Both the position numbers and the translations under genes were made by a program. A stretch of 34,407 nt of DNA from Verrucomicrobiota bacterium. GTDB taxonomy: Bacteria; Verrucomicrobiota; Verrucomicrobiia; Limisphaerales; J093. This document shows positions 31,601 through 34,407 of this stretch, in pieces. Numbering within the stretch: position 1 is the first letter of the stretch; every line of letters begins with the position of its first letter. The stretch spans positions 1 through 34,407 of the forward strand of contig JAAYVR010000233.1 of the NCBI GenBank assembly GCA_012517065.1, written 5' to 3'. Under the pieces are notes generated by a model, which was not told the DNA's origin, did no database searches, and saw nothing but the letters and a program-made list of their open reading frames with translations.

Positions 31601-33941
31601 AGGGAATGGCCGTCGGTGAAACCGCTCCGCCACGAACACGGGGATCAGAACCGTCCCGTGTGTAATAGATCGTTCCCGAAGGCGCGCTCATGCTGAGGGC
31701 AAACCCGGCGTTGACGGCACCGCCATGTTTGCTGAACGTCGGCGCTGTGATGTTTGGATACAGCCCCTTTCCTTTGAGTTGATTAAGGACAACCTGAGTC
31801 CGATTAGGGAAAAAACTGGTGAGGATGGCATTGACGGCTGCGACCCAGTCATCGCGCGTTCGCGGTGTGGAACGCTTCGAGTCGCCCCAGCGCGCAGATT
31901 CCCCGACAATAGCGCGGTCGATCTCGTTTTTCCGGCGCATAAGCCGGGCCGTGCAGGCTTCAGGAGTGAGCGCCCCGCCATTGAAGAAATGTTTGTGGAC
32001 ACGGTCTGCCATGGCGATTTTGAATTCCGCGTTTATCCACATTTTCTGCCAAATCCATTGGGGGTTACTGGTGCTGACCGACGAATCGCCGGCCGTAAAT
32101 GGGCCGATCCTGTTGGCATTGACGTCCAGCAGCGTGTGCTCGGAATCGTGAGCGACGAAACTGAACCCGTCCGCACCGAGCCTGTTTCGAATTGCATAGA
32201 AATTGTTTGGGCTGCTGTTTCCGAGGAAGTTGGATATGGGCGCGTCGAGGTTCCCGGTGTAGAGAATCACGAGCATGTAATCGGCCAGGTTCTCCAGATC
32301 GATGTACTTTGGATAATCCGGGTTGCGCGTGCCATTTGGATTGTTCCCTTGAATGAGTTCGTAGGCGGCATCGTTGGTCAGCCCCGCTCTGCAAATGTTG
32401 TAGAGGCGCGTCCAATTGGTCATGTTGCCGTCTGTGGCGCCGATTGTGTAACCGTTATCGGGGGAGACCTTTATGACGTCGTAATCTTCTTTCTTGCCGC
32501 CGAAGTACGATGCGCCGTAGGAAGCTTCGGGGCGTTCGCAGGTGTTGTAGAGGCCCCAGTACTGGCCGTTGATGTAAAGGTGACAAAAATCGCCGCGCTC
32601 ACTGTTGTGTCCCATGTCGAGCTGTGTGTCGCGGCTGAACTGGTCGCGCAGGAACGTGCATCGGGAATCGCCTTCAAAACTCCAGGAGTAATTCTGTGCG
32701 GTGCGAAGATCGAAACAGTCGAAACGATCGGCTGCATTGTCGCCAAAAACAGGGTACTCGAGTTTGGGCGCGCCATACACTTCGCGGAAGAACAGGCGAA
32801 ACGCGTGTTTGGGGTTGTTGCCGCTTCGACTGTACCCTCCGCGGATGCGGATGCCGCAGTTGACTTGGAATCCTTGCCGCCCGTCAGGATGGATCAATTC
32901 AAGCGAACATTTTCGTTCCCATGCGCGACCGTCTTGGCCTGGGTTGGCGTAAATGCCGCTCGAGGTGCTGAAAAGGTCGTTGAGGTCCATGACCACAGAA
33001 AACGACGGTATCGTGACGAGATCGCTCTTGATGGTGTCGCGGTACTTGGGATTGTCCACGATATCGGGGTCCATGCCATAGTCAATGACCTGGCCGGTAC
33101 TCATTGTGCCCTTGTTTGGCCAGCCAGGCCACGGCGGCGACCCTGTGGGCGATTGGCGAATGATGTCATCAACAAAGAGATAAGTGTGCGTGTCGATGTT
33201 GGATGGCTGATAGCCTTCCTTGAACGCGGCTGCGCGAACGACAATGGTGCGATCGATTCGGACTGGACCCGAATACACGATCCCGTTTGTTGCGGTGGCC
33301 GTCAGATTCGGAGCCGATCCGTTCGTGGTATAAACGATTGTCGCGTCTGCCGTCGCCGTGGTGATGACAAGGTCGAAGGCATTGGTATAAAAGCCGCGGT
33401 CATGGCTGAATTTTGTGTCTGACACGAAAGAATTGTAGCCGCCCACGTTTGCCGCCCGCGGCGTCGGTTGCGGGAAATAATAAAGCCTGCCCAACCGAAG
33501 CCCGTAAGAGACATCAACGAACTGCTTCGGGTAAGCAGGCGCGAATTCCGAAACAACCTCGCCTTCAGGGCCAACCAACGCCAGATACTCGCCGTCCGCG
33601 TCCAACGCGAAGTTCGTGTGCAATTCCGCTCCTGCAATCGCGCGATCTTTGCCCGAAGCGAAAACGAGCAGATAAGAACCGGCTGCGAGGTTCGTGGAAG
33701 GAAAAACCCACTTGGAAAGGTTGTTGGTGCTGTCGGTCAAACTCCATCCGCCGAGGTTAACTGCGTCCGGGCCTGCGTTGTACAATTCAATCCAGTCCGG
33801 ATAATCGCCGTTGCTGTCCTTGATTGTTTTGCCGTTGGCTGCCATGAATTCGTTGATGTAAACGTCGGCATCAGCCAAAGCGGTCAATTGCGCCGCTATC
33901 AAAATCAGCATCGGGAAAACCCTGTTGGCCGCTGAAATCAT
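28680..33941 (-). CDS. Giant secreted lamin-tail/CotH kinase-like protein
   Basis: A 1753-residue exported protein. Order of domains: signal peptide (1-25); lamin-tail domain (about 26-130, INEFMAAN...DWIELYN); chitobiase C-terminal-like beta domain (about 165-250); CotH kinase-like domain (about 310-727, with GIRIRGGYSRSGNNPKHAFRL, FLRDQFSRD and HLYINGQYWGLYNTCE); second chitobiase-type domain (about 735-820); three more lamin-tail domains (about 820-985, 985-1120 and 1129-1290); a PKD/Ig-like domain (about 1303-1400, NRPPIVNAGPD); a galactose-binding-like domain (about 1402-1578); a second PKD-like domain (about 1579-1680); and the C-terminal module ending RFYRVVQE. CotH proteins in spore formers phosphorylate coat proteins; here substrate and activity are unknown. 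Its end lies 7 bp from the end of the subtilase gene. Confidence 0.9.
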   Translation of the reverse strand: MISAANRVFPMLILIAAQLTALADADVYINEFMAANGKTIKDSNGDYPDWIELYNAGPDAVNLGGWSLTDSTNNLSKWVFPSTNLAAGSYLLVFASGKDRAIAGAELHTNFALDADGEYLALVGPEGEVVSEFAPAYPKQFVDVSYGLRLGRLYYFPQPTPRAANVGGYNSFVSDTKFSHDRGFYTNAFDLVITTATADATIVYTTNGSAPNLTATATNGIVYSGPVRIDRTIVVRAAAFKEGYQPSNIDTHTYLFVDDIIRQSPTGSPPWPGWPNKGTMSTGQVIDYGMDPDIVDNPKYRDTIKSDLVTIPSFSVVMDLNDLFSTSSGIYANPGQDGRAWERKCSLELIHPDGRQGFQVNCGIRIRGGYSRSGNNPKHAFRLFFREVYGAPKLEYPVFGDNAADRFDCFDLRTAQNYSWSFEGDSRCTFLRDQFSRDTQLDMGHNSERGDFCHLYINGQYWGLYNTCERPEASYGASYFGGKKEDYDVIKVSPDNGYTIGATDGNMTNWTRLYNICRAGLTNDAAYELIQGNNPNGTRNPDYPKYIDLENLADYMLVILYTGNLDAPISNFLGNSSPNNFYAIRNRLGADGFSFVAHDSEHTLLDVNANRIGPFTAGDSSVSTSNPQWIWQKMWINAEFKIAMADRVHKHFFNGGALTPEACTARLMRRKNEIDRAIVGESARWGDSKRSTPRTRDDWVAAVNAILTSFFPNRTQVVLNQLKGKGLYPNITAPTFSKHGGAVNAGFALSMSAPSGTIYYTRDGSDPRVRGGAVSPTAIPYTKPLLINESTFVKSRVLSGTNWSALNEADFTVIQTYTNLLVTEIMYHPPDEGDIDGDAFEFIELKNANPFEIDLSGVRFTNGVKYEFPRGTRLGPGQFVVLVADPVSFAHRYPGVRIDGVYDGNLSNGGERITIVHAVGTPLFSVEYKDAPSWPAAADGVGFSLVPADPNSNPDPDNPDNWRASSRIGGSPGTDDPVAGVAPVVVNECLSHSDAPETDAIELYNPTAEYVDLSGWYLTDDRSAPKKFRIPNGTQIAPYGFLVFTEKDFNPTPGVDPSFSLNSAGDQVYLYSATRDGELTGYSDGFSFGAASSGMTFGRFTNSVGEVHFTPQRQPTLGSENVGPRIGPVVINEIHYWPPPGGIEFIELKNITAQTVKLYDPQFPTNTWRISGIGYSFPRNAEIAPHGLLVITATDPDAFRSGSPVPANVPVLGPYTGVLQDNGEMIELQCPDEPNLADDGTLVVPYVTVDAVRYNDKAPWPADAAGTGSSLERINPAAYGNDPINWRASNGTTSHGLENDGNRPPIVNAGPDAELSATAFPLEIQLNGSVKDDGLPSPPGMLDITWRLVSGAANVLFTNPHSAATTAQLPGTGIYIFELSASDSQVESSDRIVITVTRPSGPITLLPAGSKWRYLDDGSDQGTNWVALGFADSSWKSGNAQLGYSVGSPENDEVTVLGYGPDANNKFITYYFRTTFVVSDPAAVTSLTAKLLRDDGAVVWINGREAYRDNMPEGPINYRTTASVAVGGADESTFFERLVDPSILRSGTNIVAIEIHQSAANSTDLSFDFQLDATVFPDNRPPTVEAGPDLTNTVGQVTFLLGRFSDDGLPNPPGVVTVRWEKVSGPGEVAFLDPTLWMTGARFSVPGDYVLKLTADDGASTVSDHVSVLVLPGVAPEPVVQSTVISGDTEPVLIFKFNTAAGWRYKVEYCDSLTDANWQVLAEFPVQSETRLITIADPVSAERPSRFYRVVQE

Positions 33942-34059
33942 ATTCTCAAGAACAGCAGGTTACACGCCACACTTTGCATTCAGAGGCACCTTACGTCCAG
34001 CCCGGAAATCCAACCGCCTGACCAGACCAAGAAACCAAAAGCCTCGTTCCCACTGAGAT

Positions 34060-34215
34060 TTCTGGGCCCGTCTATTTCCCAGCCCGGCGCAGCCGGCACC
34101 AAAGTCGCCTGACGGGCAAGGCCCCCGGCTCTTGCGCCCCCTCAGGCTGTCACCCACGCCGGGCTGCGAAATATCCCCTGCAACTCCGTCGCAAGGAAGA
34201 GCGCGCTGATCCCAA
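34060..34215. repeat. Intergenic repeat type A, copy upstream of the lamin-tail/CotH gene
   Basis: TATTTCCCAGCCCGGCGCAG, then CCGGCACCAAAGTCGCCTGA and CGGGCAAGG, a CTCTTGCGCCCCCT word, CGCCGGGCTGCGAAATATC and AACTCCGTCGC, in the same order as 1255-1460. It lies about 120 bp before the ATG of the giant gene. Confidence 0.7.
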
Positions 34216-34407
34216 CGGTTTCTCACGCGCTGCCGCCGATGCAGTGGGCGTTGGTGGGCGCGAAGCGCTTGGATGCAGTGGGCCTTGGCAGGCGCGAAGC
34301 GTTTGGAGTGCGGCAGCTTGCTGCCGCTTTGTTCCTATGCCGAAACAACGTGCCTGGAACCAGATCGGCATGACACCACAAACAACGTGTCTGTCCCCAT
34401 ATCAGCA
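34200..34407. repeat. Intergenic repeat type B, array cut by the window edge
   Basis: A 34-bp unit containing GATGCAGTGGGC is duplicated in tandem (from 34238 and from 34272). It is followed by the palindrome GCGGCAGCTTGCTGCCGC (34310-34327) and GTGTCTGTCCCCATAT (34387-34402). The unit order equals that at 1655-1942 and 17790-17924. Confidence 0.75.

Larger units (their letters stand above)
33942..34407. other. Gene-free repeat field upstream of the lamin-tail/CotH gene
   Basis: No gene is seen to the window edge. The first 115 bases must hold the promoter and leader of the giant gene; the rest is type A followed by type B repeats. Confidence 0.65.

Noticed and set aside
31725-33422. 565-codon plus-strand open frame inside the lamin-tail/CotH gene
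   Set aside because: It is exactly opposite well-conserved domains, has no start context and no recognisable motif.

Overview
The window reads as a chromosomal segment of a diderm, GC-rich bacterium, most likely of the Verrucomicrobiota (Limisphaerales/Pedosphaera-type). This is inferred from several things seen together: a lipid A gene, a TonB-dependent receptor, pseudopilins with Ala just before the prepilin cleavage site, two giant secreted proteins (subtilase/FG-GAP/Ig-like and lamin-tail/CotH) that share one C-terminal module ending in a RFYR motif, and intergenic regions packed with short palindromic repeats. I saw no rRNA, tRNA, CRISPR array, transposase or phage gene.

Layout: 1-195 is the 3' part of a LapA/DUF1049-like membrane protein; 212-1195 (-) an N-acetylmuramoyl-L-alanine amidase; 1196-2197 a repeat field; 2198-2491 (-) a free-standing glycogen-binding (CBM48/AMPK-type) protein; 2492-2821 more repeats; 2822-5112 (-) lpxB and an overlapping Gfo/Idh/MocA dehydrogenase (GnnA-like); 5263-8154 (+) a TonB-dependent receptor; 8296-8625 (+) a tiny secreted protein resembling the start of a TonB plug; 9054-10259 (+) an unidentified membrane protein; 10386-11810 (+) a protealysin-type M4 metalloprotease followed by an emfourin-type inhibitor; 11984-12676 (-) bioD; 12735-17038 (-) a type II secretion operon gspF-gspH-gspI-gspJK in which J and K form one reading frame; 17039-18172 a repeat field; 18173-19090 (+) an atypical dihydropteroate-synthase-fold protein overlapping tail to tail an enolase-superfamily enzyme, 19078-20487 (-); 20771-22198 (+) an AzgA-type purine permease; 22377-22907 (-) a DUF2148 ferredoxin-like protein; 23045-28672 (+) a 1875-residue subtilase; 28680-33941 (-) a 1753-residue lamin-tail/CotH protein; 33942-34407 another repeat field.

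How the genes may work together: lpxB and the dehydrogenase suggest lipid A with a 3-amino sugar. The pseudopilin operon could export large secreted proteins such as the two giants, although nothing in the sequence proves this. The M4 protease and its neighbour form a protease-inhibitor pair. Most other genes stand alone.

The most unusual signals are: (1) a composite repeat cassette placed in the same order and orientation upstream of three unrelated minus-strand genes; (2) a 109-residue secreted mini-protein that copies the TonB-box/plug start of the receptor just upstream; (3) a GspJ-GspK fusion with a reading-frame anomaly in its linker; (4) two convergent giant genes, 7 bp apart, sharing a C-terminal module; (5) a dihydropteroate-synthase-fold protein that has lost the SRK and TRPG motifs. 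Gene starts are often uncertain because Shine-Dalgarno sequences are mostly weak or absent.
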